From: Solirubrobacteraceae bacterium
Lineage (GTDB): Bacteria > Actinomycetota > Thermoleophilia > Solirubrobacterales > Solirubrobacteraceae
NCBI GenBank assembly: GCA_017882405.1
Contig: JADGPO010000049.1
Location: 1 to 18,178 of the forward strand
Length of the DNA stretch: 18,178 nt
Direction of reading: 5' to 3'
The notes under the pieces were generated by a model. The model ran no database searches. It worked only from the letters and a program-made list of their open reading frames with translations, and was not told where the DNA came from. How positions within the stretch are numbered: position 1 is the first letter of the stretch; the number at the start of each line of letters is the position of its first letter. Position numbers and translations under genes: made by a program. Of this stretch, positions 13,104 through 18,178 are shown piece after piece.

Positions 13104-14444
13104 TTGGCTTCGCCTCCCAACATCCTCTACCTCAACTCGCACGACACCGGCCGCTACGTGCAGCCGTATGGCAACGCGATCCCGACGCCCAACATCCAGT
13201 GGCTGGCCGACCAGGGCGTGATGTTCCGCAACGCGTTCTGCGCCGCGCCGTCCTGCTCGGGCAGCCGAGCGGCGCTGCTCACCGGCAGCTACTGCCACAA
13301 CAACGGGATGATGGGCCTCGCCCATCGCGGCTTCTCGCTGTACGACTACGACCAGCACATCGCCCGCACGCTGGCCGACGCCGGGTACCACACCGAGCTG
13401 ATCGGCGAGCAGCACGTGTCGGCCGATCCCGGCCTGCTCGGCTACGACGTCGTGCACGAGATCGAGAACACGACCGTCAGCTCGGTGGCGCCGGCGGCGA
13501 TCGCCGCGCTGTCGGGCGGGATCCCCGAGCCGTGGTTCCTGTCGGTGGGCTTCTTCGAAACCCACCGCAGCTTCTTCGCGCCCAGCTCGGTGCGCGACCG
13601 CCTCTATTCGCTGCCACCGCCGTTCCTGCCCGACACGCCCGAGATCCGCCAGGACGTCGCCGCCTACAAGGCCAGCGCGCGCTCGCTGGACCATGGCGTG
13701 GGCTCGGTGCTCAACACGCTGCACGAGACCGGCATGGACCGCAACACGCTGGTCATCTGCACGACCGACCACGGCCTGGCCTTCCCCACCGCCAAGGCGA
13801 GCCTCCTGGATCGCGGGATCGGCGTGATGCTGATCATGCGCGGGCCGGAAATGCCACCGGGTGTCGCCCACGACGAGCTCGTGTCGCATATCGACGTGTT
13901 CCCCACGATCTGCGAGATAGCCGGGATCGAGGAGCCCGAGTGGCTGCAGGGCAGGTCGCTGGTGGGACTGGTGTCCGGCACCGAGGAGCCCGGCGCGCGC
14001 TCGGAGATCTTCTCCGAGCTGACCTACCACGCGGCCTACGAGCCTCAGCGGGCGATCCGCACCGAGCGCTTCAAGTACGTGCGCCGCTTCGACGACTATC
14101 CCTACCCGGTGCTGGCCAACTGCGACGACAGCCCCTCCAAGGACGCCTATCTGGCGCGCGGCTGGGGCAAGCGCACGGTCGCTCGCGAGTCCCTGCACGA
14201 CCTGTTCTTCAATCCCGGTGAGGGACGCAACGTGATCGACCACCCCGACTACGCCCCCGTGGCCGCCGACCTGCGCACCCGGGTGGAGCGCTGGATGGAG
14301 GAGACCACCGACCCGCTGCTCGACGGACCGGTGCCCGCGCCGGCGGGAGCGCTGATCAACAGCCAGGACCAGCTGTCGGCGGGGGAGCCGACGTTCACCG
14401 TCGACGGGACGATGGTGGGCGCGGCCACGGGCGAACCCGAGTAG
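13104..14444 (+). CDS. Type I sulfatase, sulfamidase-like
   Basis: The 446-residue protein has the alkaline-phosphatase-superfamily sulfatase plan. The N-terminal metal loop is NILYLNSHD (Asp14). The formylglycine signature is PSCSGSRAALLTG, with Cys51 the residue to be converted; the third position is Gly instead of the usual Pro or Ala. Further metal and active-site motifs are GEQHVS (His105), FFETHR (His155) and TTDHGLAFPTAK (Asp223, His224, Lys232), then SHIDVFPTICEIAG. The NNGMMGLAHRGF stretch recalls the heparan N-sulfatase branch. It should hydrolyse sulfate esters or sulfamates. TTG 13104 is the only sensible start, 23 nt after the sulfotransferase stop; no Shine-Dalgarno sequence is seen. 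No signal peptide, so it is cytoplasmic. Confidence 0.88.
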   Translation: MASPPNILYLNSHDTGRYVQPYGNAIPTPNIQWLADQGVMFRNAFCAAPSCSGSRAALLTGSYCHNNGMMGLAHRGFSLYDYDQHIARTLADAGYHTELIGEQHVSADPGLLGYDVVHEIENTTVSSVAPAAIAALSGGIPEPWFLSVGFFETHRSFFAPSSVRDRLYSLPPPFLPDTPEIRQDVAAYKASARSLDHGVGSVLNTLHETGMDRNTLVICTTDHGLAFPTAKASLLDRGIGVMLIMRGPEMPPGVAHDELVSHIDVFPTICEIAGIEEPEWLQGRSLVGLVSGTEEPGARSEIFSELTYHAAYEPQRAIRTERFKYVRRFDDYPYPVLANCDDSPSKDAYLARGWGKRTVARESLHDLFFNPGEGRNVIDHPDYAPVAADLRTRVERWMEETTDPLLDGPVPAPAGALINSQDQLSAGEPTFTVDGTMVGAATGEPE

Positions 14445-14447
14445 CGC

Positions 14448-15497
14448 TCAGCCGAGGACGATCTCGGCGGCCTGGCGCAGCGTGGCAGGGTCCCCGCCCA
14501 CCAGCAGCGTGGTGACGAGCGACTCGCGCCACGCGTCGAGGTCGTGGCGGATCTTGTCGGGCGGTCCGATCAACGTCAGCTGCTGCACCAGCTTGGTCGG
14601 GACCGCCGCCGCGGCCTCGTCCTTGTGGCCGGACAGGTACAGCTCCTGGATCTTGGCCACCTCGGCCTCGTAGCCCATGCGGATTGCGACGTTCGCGTGG
14701 AAGTTGGTCCCCTTGGCTCCCATGCCGCCGAAGTACAGCGCGTACATCGGGCGCACGGCGTCGGCGGCCGACTCGATGTCGTCGGTGACGATCAGCGGCA
14801 CGGTGGCGGCTACCTGGAAGTCCTCAGGAGTGCGGTGCGCGCCGGGGCGCTGCAGGCCCTCGCTGAGCGCGTCGCGGTAGAAGTCGTCGTGGTAGGGGGA
14901 GTAGAACAGCGCCAGCCAGCCGTCGCCCAGCTCGCCGGCCATCGCGATGTTCTTCGGACCCTCGGCGGCGAGGTAGATCGGGATGTCCGAGCGCAGCGGG
15001 CGGATGCTGGACTTCAGCGGCTTGCCCAGGCCGGTGACTCCGTCCCGCCCGCCCAGCGGCAGCGGGTAGTGGGGGCCGTCGTTGGTGACCGGGCCGCCGC
15101 GCTCCCAGATGTCGCGCAGGATCCCGATGTACTCCCGCATCCGCGCCAGCGGCTTGGCGAACGGCTGTCCGTACCAGCCCTCCACCACCTGCGGGCCCGA
15201 CACGCCCAACCCGAGGATCACCCGCCCGCCGCTGAGATGATCGAGCGTCATCGCCGCCATCGCGGTGGCTGCCGGGGTCCGCGCCGAGATCTGCACGATC
15301 GCCGTCCCCAGCTTGATCTTCTCGGTCGCCGCGCCCCACCAGGCCAGTGGCATCAGCGCGTCAGAGCCGTAGGCCTCCGCGGTCCACACCGAATCGAATC
15401 CCAGCCGATCGGCCTCCTTGACCGCCTCGGCGGCGCCGGGCGGAGGTCCGCCGGGCCAATAGCCGAGATTGAGGCCGAGTCGAAGGTCGTGCGCCAT
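14448..15497 (-). CDS. LLM-class F420-dependent oxidoreductase
   Basis: The 349-residue protein is a luciferase-like monooxygenase fold (TIM barrel). Visible family segments are LGYWPGG, AVKEADRLGFDSVWTAEAYG, LGTAIVQISARTPAATAMAA, LDHLSGGRVILGLGVSGPQV and VEGWYGQPF (to about residue 113), LRSDIPIYLAAEGPKNIAMAG and GELGDGWLALF. This subgroup is common in actinobacteria and mostly uses coenzyme F420 rather than FMN; the cofactor is inferred. The substrate is unknown. ATG 15497 has AGGGG 4 nt upstream, and the upstream small gene stops 13 nt before, so they are probably cotranscribed. The stop is 3 nt from that of the convergent sulfatase gene. Confidence 0.9.
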   Translation of the reverse strand: MAHDLRLGLNLGYWPGGPPPGAAEAVKEADRLGFDSVWTAEAYGSDALMPLAWWGAATEKIKLGTAIVQISARTPAATAMAAMTLDHLSGGRVILGLGVSGPQVVEGWYGQPFAKPLARMREYIGILRDIWERGGPVTNDGPHYPLPLGGRDGVTGLGKPLKSSIRPLRSDIPIYLAAEGPKNIAMAGELGDGWLALFYSPYHDDFYRDALSEGLQRPGAHRTPEDFQVAATVPLIVTDDIESAADAVRPMYALYFGGMGAKGTNFHANVAIRMGYEAEVAKIQELYLSGHKDEAAAAVPTKLVQQLTLIGPPDKIRHDLDAWRESLVTTLLVGGDPATLRQAAEIVLG

Positions 15498-15510
15498 GAG
15501 CCCCTGCAGC

Positions 15511-15828
15511 CTACTTGTCGGGGCCGCTCAGAGGACCCCGCCAGCCGCGCAGACGCGCCAGCAGGGTGGGCCGGGTGGGTGGATTCCGTGTTCCGAGCTG
15601 CGTGCGCTGCCATTCCTCCCGCGTGGGCAGCCGGCCGTCGCGCCGGGCGGCCAGCACGCAGGCGGTGTGAGCGTGACGCCGGCGGGCGGCGTCGTTCTCG
15701 GGCGCGATCAGCATGTGCTCCGAGAGCGCCGGGAGATACTCCCCGCACAACGGGCAGCGATAGGTCGCCGGTTTGCGGTTCTGGGCGCGGCGGAAGACCC
15801 ACCAGCGCGGAGGCGGCGGCTTGGCCAT
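15511..15828 (-). CDS. Small Cys/His-rich protein, possible zinc binding
   Basis: The 105-residue protein starts MAKPPPPRWWVFRR and contains YRCPLCGEYLPALSEHM (Cys25, Cys28, His38) and RRHAHTACV (His52, His54, Cys57). The CxxC knuckle plus later His/Cys residues suggest a single zinc site. The C-terminal third is Arg/Pro-rich and probably disordered. I recognise no named family. ATG 15828 is chosen over an upstream ATG at 15918 because that extension runs antisense into the divergent gene, and because CATTCT lies 6 nt upstream of 15828. It precedes the F420-type oxidoreductase by 13 nt and is divergent from the 92-aa gene; the two start codons are 37 nt apart, so their promoters must overlap. 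Confidence 0.72.
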   Translation of the reverse strand: MAKPPPPRWWVFRRAQNRKPATYRCPLCGEYLPALSEHMLIAPENDAARRRHAHTACVLAARRDGRLPTREEWQRTQLGTRNPPTRPTLLARLRGWRGPLSGPDK

Positions 15829-15851
15829 AGGGGGAGAATGACACCGGCCGG

Positions 15852-15857
15852 TATGCT
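15852..15857 (+). promoter_or_regulatory. -10 box of a leaderless promoter
   Basis: TATGCT lies 8 nt before the GTG at 15866. Its position within a 37-bp divergent spacer means it nearly overlaps the opposite -10-like CATTCT (15835-15840). Confidence 0.5.
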
Positions 15858-15865
15858 CGGCGCGC

Positions 15866-16144
15866 GTGGAGCATCGCGACGAACGGATCATCGTCGAGAC
15901 CGACCGCCACCGGATCACCGGGCTGCTGCGGTTGCCCGTCGACGGCTATCGCAGCCGCCTGACCGACTACCTGAACGCCTCCGAGCGGGTCTTCCTGGCC
16001 CTCACCGACGTCGAGGTGGCCAGCCTGCACGGCACCCCCGGCGTCGAGCAGCGCGACTTCGTCGCCCTGTCTCTGCGCCACATCGTGCTGGCGATGCCGG
16101 CCGAAGATGCCGAGGAGCCGGGGCCCGACGACGAAACGGCCTGA
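15866..16144 (+). CDS. DUF6812-like small protein
   Basis: The 92-residue protein has a beta-rich first part (RIIVETDRHRITGLLRLP) and the segment RLTDYLNASERVFLALTDVE, which resembles small conserved proteins labelled DUF6812; I am not certain of the number. The VASLHGTPGVEQRDFVALSL stretch and an acidic tail follow. No membrane segment or signal peptide is present and function is unknown. GTG 15866 is supported by the TATGCT box 8 nt upstream and by the good start of the conserved part. The next gene begins 41 nt downstream with its own -10 box, so it may be transcribed separately. Confidence 0.78.
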   Translation: MEHRDERIIVETDRHRITGLLRLPVDGYRSRLTDYLNASERVFLALTDVEVASLHGTPGVEQRDFVALSLRHIVLAMPAEDAEEPGPDDETA

Positions 16145-16172
16145 ACGCCCGGGTCACCCGCCCGGCGGCAGC

Positions 16173-16178
16173 TAGAAT
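16173..16178 (+). promoter_or_regulatory. -10 box of a leaderless promoter
   Basis: TAGAAT ends 7 nt before the ATG at 16186. The identical hexamer precedes tRNA-Arg at 18089-18094. Confidence 0.55.
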
Positions 16179-16185
16179 TAGGCCC

Positions 16186-16827
16186 ATGGCCACGCAGAGA
16201 GCAGACGAGATCGAAGGGCTCAGCCGCTCTGACGCGCTGCGCGCCTCGCCGCGCATGTTCGACTCAGAGCTGCTCGACAAGCTGTCGCGCGTGCACTGGA
16301 GCGTGCCGCCGATCCTGTTCGTGCCGGTCATAGGGGTGCTCTTGGTGGAGGGCTTCGTGCACGGCGCGGGCGCGCTGACCGTCGCCTGGATCCTCGGCGG
16401 CTACCTGTTCTGGACCCTGACCGAGTACTGGCTGCACCGGATCGTGTTCCACTTCGAACCCGAGCGGGGGATCGGCGCCCGTCTGCACTGGATCATCCAC
16501 GGCGTCCACCACGACCATCCCAACGACCCGATGCGGCTGGTCATGCCCCCTTCGGTGAGCATTCCGCTGGCCGCCCTGTTCGTGTGGGTGTTCTCTTTGG
16601 TGCTCGGTACGCCGGGGTTCCTCCCCTTCGGGGCGGGCTTCCTCGCCGGCTACCTGGCCTACGACATGCTGCACTACCACGTGCACCATCACCGTCCCAA
16701 GTCGGCGCTGGGCCGGCGCCTGCGCGAGCTGCACATGCGCCACCACTTCCAGAACCACGAGCGCGGCTACGGCGTCAGCGCCCCGTTCTGGGACCACGTG
16801 TTCGGCACCGCGCCCAAGCAGCGCTGA
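16186..16827 (+). CDS. Fatty acid hydroxylase superfamily membrane protein
   Basis: The 213-residue protein carries the histidine clusters of the fatty-acid/sterol hydroxylase di-iron family: HRIVFH (84-89), HGVHHDH (105-111), HYHVHHH (163-169) and HMRHHFQNHERGYG (183-196). Four hydrophobic stretches (about 41-58, 62-82, 124-144 and 147-162) place it in the membrane with the histidines on the cytoplasmic side. Layout and size resemble fatty acid 2-hydroxylases (Scs7-like) without the cytochrome b5 domain; these add a hydroxyl group to the alpha carbon of acyl chains. The acceptor lipid here is unknown. ATG 16186 is preceded by TAGAAT 7 nt away. The longer upstream open frame is out of frame with known proteins and is not coding. 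Confidence 0.9.
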   Translation: MATQRADEIEGLSRSDALRASPRMFDSELLDKLSRVHWSVPPILFVPVIGVLLVEGFVHGAGALTVAWILGGYLFWTLTEYWLHRIVFHFEPERGIGARLHWIIHGVHHDHPNDPMRLVMPPSVSIPLAALFVWVFSLVLGTPGFLPFGAGFLAGYLAYDMLHYHVHHHRPKSALGRRLRELHMRHHFQNHERGYGVSAPFWDHVFGTAPKQR

Positions 16828-16831
16828 CACC

Positions 16832-16868
16832 CGCCGCGCTGCGGCGCGCTTACACCGCGTGAGCGGTG
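16832..16868 (+). terminator. Tandem hairpins after the hydroxylase gene
   Basis: CGCCGC/GCGGCG (16832-16846) and CACCGC/GCGGTG (16853-16868) are two adjacent 6-bp perfect stems right after the stop codon. There is no T-run; they may be a weak or factor-dependent terminator. Confidence 0.35.
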
Positions 16869-16879
16869 CTCAGGCCGCC

Positions 16880-17051
16880 GTGCTCGGTGCGGGTGATCGC
16901 CGGCGTAGGCCAGCAGCCCGAGACCGCCGAACATCTCCAGCAGCTGCGCCAAGGCCACGGATCGTCAGGCACGTGAGCCGGGGCGGTCGTCAGCGCGAAG
17001 TGGCGGCGGACGTACTCCGACAGCGGCTGCTTTACCCACGGCACCTCTCGC
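16880..17051 (-). pseudogene. Amidohydrolase-family relic, frameshifted
   Basis: One minus frame reads VPWVKQPLSEYVRRHFALTT then APAHVPDDP, and from about 16960 another frame reads LAQLLEMFGGLGLLAYAGDH followed by PHR. Together they form the C-terminal part of a TIM-barrel metal-dependent hydrolase (amidohydrolase 2 family: PSEYVRxHxxLTT ... LLExxG-LLxASDYPH), broken by a frameshift. The N-terminal barrel, including the first metal-binding histidines, is absent, as is the region after the DxPH motif. It cannot be functional. It ends at about 17050, next to a LysR-like fragment on the other strand. Confidence 0.55.
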
Positions 17052-17065
17052 CACACGCCCCTCCA

Positions 17066-17239
17066 GTGCAGGAGCGGCTGGCCGAGCGGGTCTCGGACCA
17101 GTTCGACCTGCGGGTGACGAAGTGCCCGGGCACCTCACAGGCGATCGTGGAGGCGCTGTGGTGGTGCGACGACCACGACGACGACCCGGCCCACGGCTGG
17201 CTGCGTCAGGCTCTGGTGCGCGTCGCGTCCGAGTCGTGA
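17066..17239 (+). pseudogene. C-terminal fragment resembling a LysR-type regulator
   Basis: The plus frame ending at 17239 gives VQERLAERVSDQFDLRVTKC, then PGTSQAIVEALWWCDDHDDD and PAHGWLRQAL. The W-x-x-D-x-DPAH-WLR ending is characteristic of the last strand and helix of LysR-type effector domains. There is no DNA-binding domain and no sensible start; upstream of about 17066 the frame runs antisense to the amidohydrolase relic. I treat it as a truncated leftover. The alternative, a novel short protein with its start near 16859, is unlikely because that N-terminal part is only an Arg/Ala/Pro-rich shadow. Confidence 0.4.
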
Positions 17240-17287
17240 GGGCGCTCCGCGGAGCAAAGCATGCGCGAGCTCCGGGCGGGGGCTGAG

Positions 17288-17375
17288 CGGAGGGGGCGGG
17301 ATTCGAACCCGCGGTCCGGGGTTGCCGGACTCCAGTTTTCAAGACTGGTGCATTCGACCGCTCTGCCACCCCTCC
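17288..17375 (-). tRNA. tRNA-Ser (anticodon TGA)
   Basis: Read on the minus strand, the acceptor GGAGGGG pairs with CCCCTCC and the discriminator is G73. The anticodon loop is CTTGAAA (TGA), a class II variable arm (GTCCGG/CCGGAC) is present, and the T arm is GCGGGTTCGAATCCCGC. It decodes UCN serine codons. No CCA is encoded. A TAGCAT box (17394-17399) lies 18 nt upstream. Confidence 0.95.
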
Positions 17376-17442
17376 TCAGAGCCAGCCGGGCCGATGCTAG
17401 CGCCCGCCTTTTCGGCTGGGCCGGGGGGGCAGGGTCCTCGTC

Positions 17443-17448
17443 TACACT
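17443..17448 (+). promoter_or_regulatory. -10 box for tRNA-Ser(GCT)
   Basis: TACACT lies 16 nt before the tRNA at 17465, in the 89-bp spacer shared with the divergent tRNA-Ser(TGA). Confidence 0.4.
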
Positions 17449-17464
17449 GCGCCAGAACCTCACG

Positions 17465-17553
17465 GGAGAGGTGGCCGAGTGGCTGAAGGCACTCGCCTGC
17501 TAAGCGAGTATGGGGGGAAACCTCTATCGCGGGTTCGAATCCCGCCCTCTCCG
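17465..17553 (+). tRNA. tRNA-Ser (anticodon GCT)
   Basis: The acceptor GGAGAGG pairs with CCTCTCC and the discriminator is G. The anticodon stem CTCGC/GCGAG encloses the loop CTGCTAA with anticodon GCT. A long variable arm and the T arm GCGGGTTCGAATCCCGC follow. It decodes AGC and AGU serine codons. CCA is not encoded. Confidence 0.96.
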
Positions 17554-17565
17554 TTTCCCTCGGGC

Positions 17566-17718
17566 TCAGCCGGCGCGGCCGCGGCGAACGATCCGCACCA
17601 GCGCCTCGCCGCCAGGTCTGAGCCCGAGCCTGACCACGGCGTCCCCCATGCGAACGTCCTCGAGCCACACCTTCTCGTTCGGGTTGAGGGGCGCGAGCGC
17701 GGCGAACTGCTGCATCAC
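17566..17718 (-). CDS. Small ORF, probably an N-terminally eroded gene
   Basis: The minus frame ending in TGA at 17568-17566 reads MQQFAALAPLNPNEKVWLED then VRMGDAVVRLGLRPGGEALV and RIVRRGRAG, with good amphipathic composition. Protein-like sequence (RDREAGLVALEGSPDELGRL) continues upstream of the first usable starts (GTG 17718, ATG 17715) as far as about 17780, and the frame is closed by TAG at 17838. So either it is a short gene of about 50 residues or, more likely, a gene that has lost its start. I do not recognise the family. It lies just after tRNA-Ser(GCT), on the opposite strand. Confidence 0.4.
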   Translation of the reverse strand: MMQQFAALAPLNPNEKVWLEDVRMGDAVVRLGLRPGGEALVRIVRRGRAG

Positions 17719-17888
17719 GTCGGCCAGGCGCCCGAGCTCGTCAGGGCTTCCCTCCAGCGCAACCAGACCCGCCTCCCTGTCCCGACAATGGTGGCGGCTG
17801 AGGCGCCGAGCTGGCGCATATTCGGCCTGGCCCGGCTACCGAATGGCTATGACCCGGTGGACCTGCAGCCGGCGGAGCGCTCGCTCGG

Positions 17889-18053
17889 GTGCCGGGCAAC
17901 GACCTCCTCGAGGAGGAGCTCGAGGCCAACCTCTTGGCCCTCCTGGATGGCAAGCGCGACCACGCCGCACTCGCCGCCGAGCTGAACACATCCGAGCAGG
18001 CGGTCCGCACGGCGATCTCCCGCCTCGCAGCCAAGGACCTCACGGTGGGATGA
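17889..18053 (+). CDS. Small helix-turn-helix-like protein
   Basis: A GTG at 17889 opens a 54-residue frame: two helices rich in Leu and Glu (LLEEELEANLLALLDG), then KRDHAALAAELNTSEQAVRT and AISRLAAKDLTVG. The A-ALAAEL-TSE-AVR-AISRLAA pattern is what a winged-helix or MarR/AsnC-like recognition unit looks like (helix, turn, recognition helix with Arg). It is too short for a complete wing, so it could be a free-standing HTH peptide or the remnant of a longer gene; an in-frame TGA at about 17849 limits it upstream. GGCGGAG lies about 12 nt before the start. It precedes tRNA-Arg. Confidence 0.5.
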   Translation: MPGNDLLEEELEANLLALLDGKRDHAALAAELNTSEQAVRTAISRLAAKDLTVG

Positions 18054-18088
18054 TCCCAGCGCCCATGCAGGCGCCGGCGCGGTGGGGC

Positions 18089-18094
18089 TAGAAT
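18089..18094 (+). promoter_or_regulatory. -10 box of tRNA-Arg
   Basis: TAGAAT ends 10 nt before the tRNA-Arg gene; the same hexamer is used at 16173-16178. Confidence 0.45.
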
Positions 18095-18104
18095 CGGCCG
18101 CCAC

Positions 18105-18178
<74 letters not shown>

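Noticed and set aside
17908..17935. Palindrome around ctcctcgaggag
   Set aside because: Explained by Leu/Glu codons (CTC, GAG) of the small HTH-like ORF.

Overview
The window is high-GC, actinobacterial-looking chromosomal DNA. An F420-type luciferase-like oxidoreductase, a CGNR zinc-finger protein, a PucR-type regulator, DUF1707 and YbjQ proteins, and many starts with a TANNNT -10 box 5-8 nt before the start codon all point to Actinomycetota. Solirubrobacterales/Thermoleophilia is my best guess; no rRNA or marker gene is present to prove it.

Layout. 1-1027: relics, namely a headless glutathione peroxidase, a DUF1990-like protein with an apparent internal deletion, and a plus-strand C-terminal scrap; a 23-bp sequence at 25-47 recurs at 2277-2299. 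1059-2243: small membrane protein and alpha/beta hydrolase (operon), ending in a ~62-bp inverted-repeat element bounded by CTAG. 2305-3523 (-): 68-aa protein, AzlC and AzlD, translationally coupled. 3575-4144: CGNR regulator. 4151-5371 (-): MFS efflux pump, divergent from a Bax-inhibitor-1 protein (5489-6172). 6312-7030 (-): YbjQ and DUF1707 proteins. 7091-7792: histidine-motif lipoprotein, convergent with a DedA protein (7799-8452, -). 8562-9227: universal stress protein with its own terminator. 9228-9484: structured leader. 9485-10891: Amt ammonium transporter, followed by a PucR-type regulator (10931-12172) whose first codons lie on a 54-nt hairpin. 12232-13080: Stf0-like sulfotransferase lacking a normal start codon, then a type I sulfatase (13104-14444). 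14448-15828 (-): F420-type LLM oxidoreductase and a small Cys/His protein. 15866-16827: DUF6812-like protein and fatty-acid-hydroxylase-family membrane protein. 16828-17239: amidohydrolase and LysR-like relics. 17288-18178: tRNA-Ser(TGA) (-), tRNA-Ser(GCT) (+), two small ORFs and tRNA-Arg(ACG).

How the genes work together. Three groupings stand out. AzlC/AzlD should form a branched-chain amino-acid exporter with a conserved-looking small leader protein. Amt is followed by a PucR regulator rather than the usual glnK, and both the transporter leader and the regulator start carry strong secondary structure. A sulfate-adding enzyme sits directly before a sulfate-removing one, suggesting sulfation and desulfation of the same or related metabolites. 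No CRISPR array, integrase, transposase or prophage gene is visible. The relic-rich ends, the CTAG-bounded repeat and the AT-rich start of the sulfotransferase are the main signs of past rearrangement.
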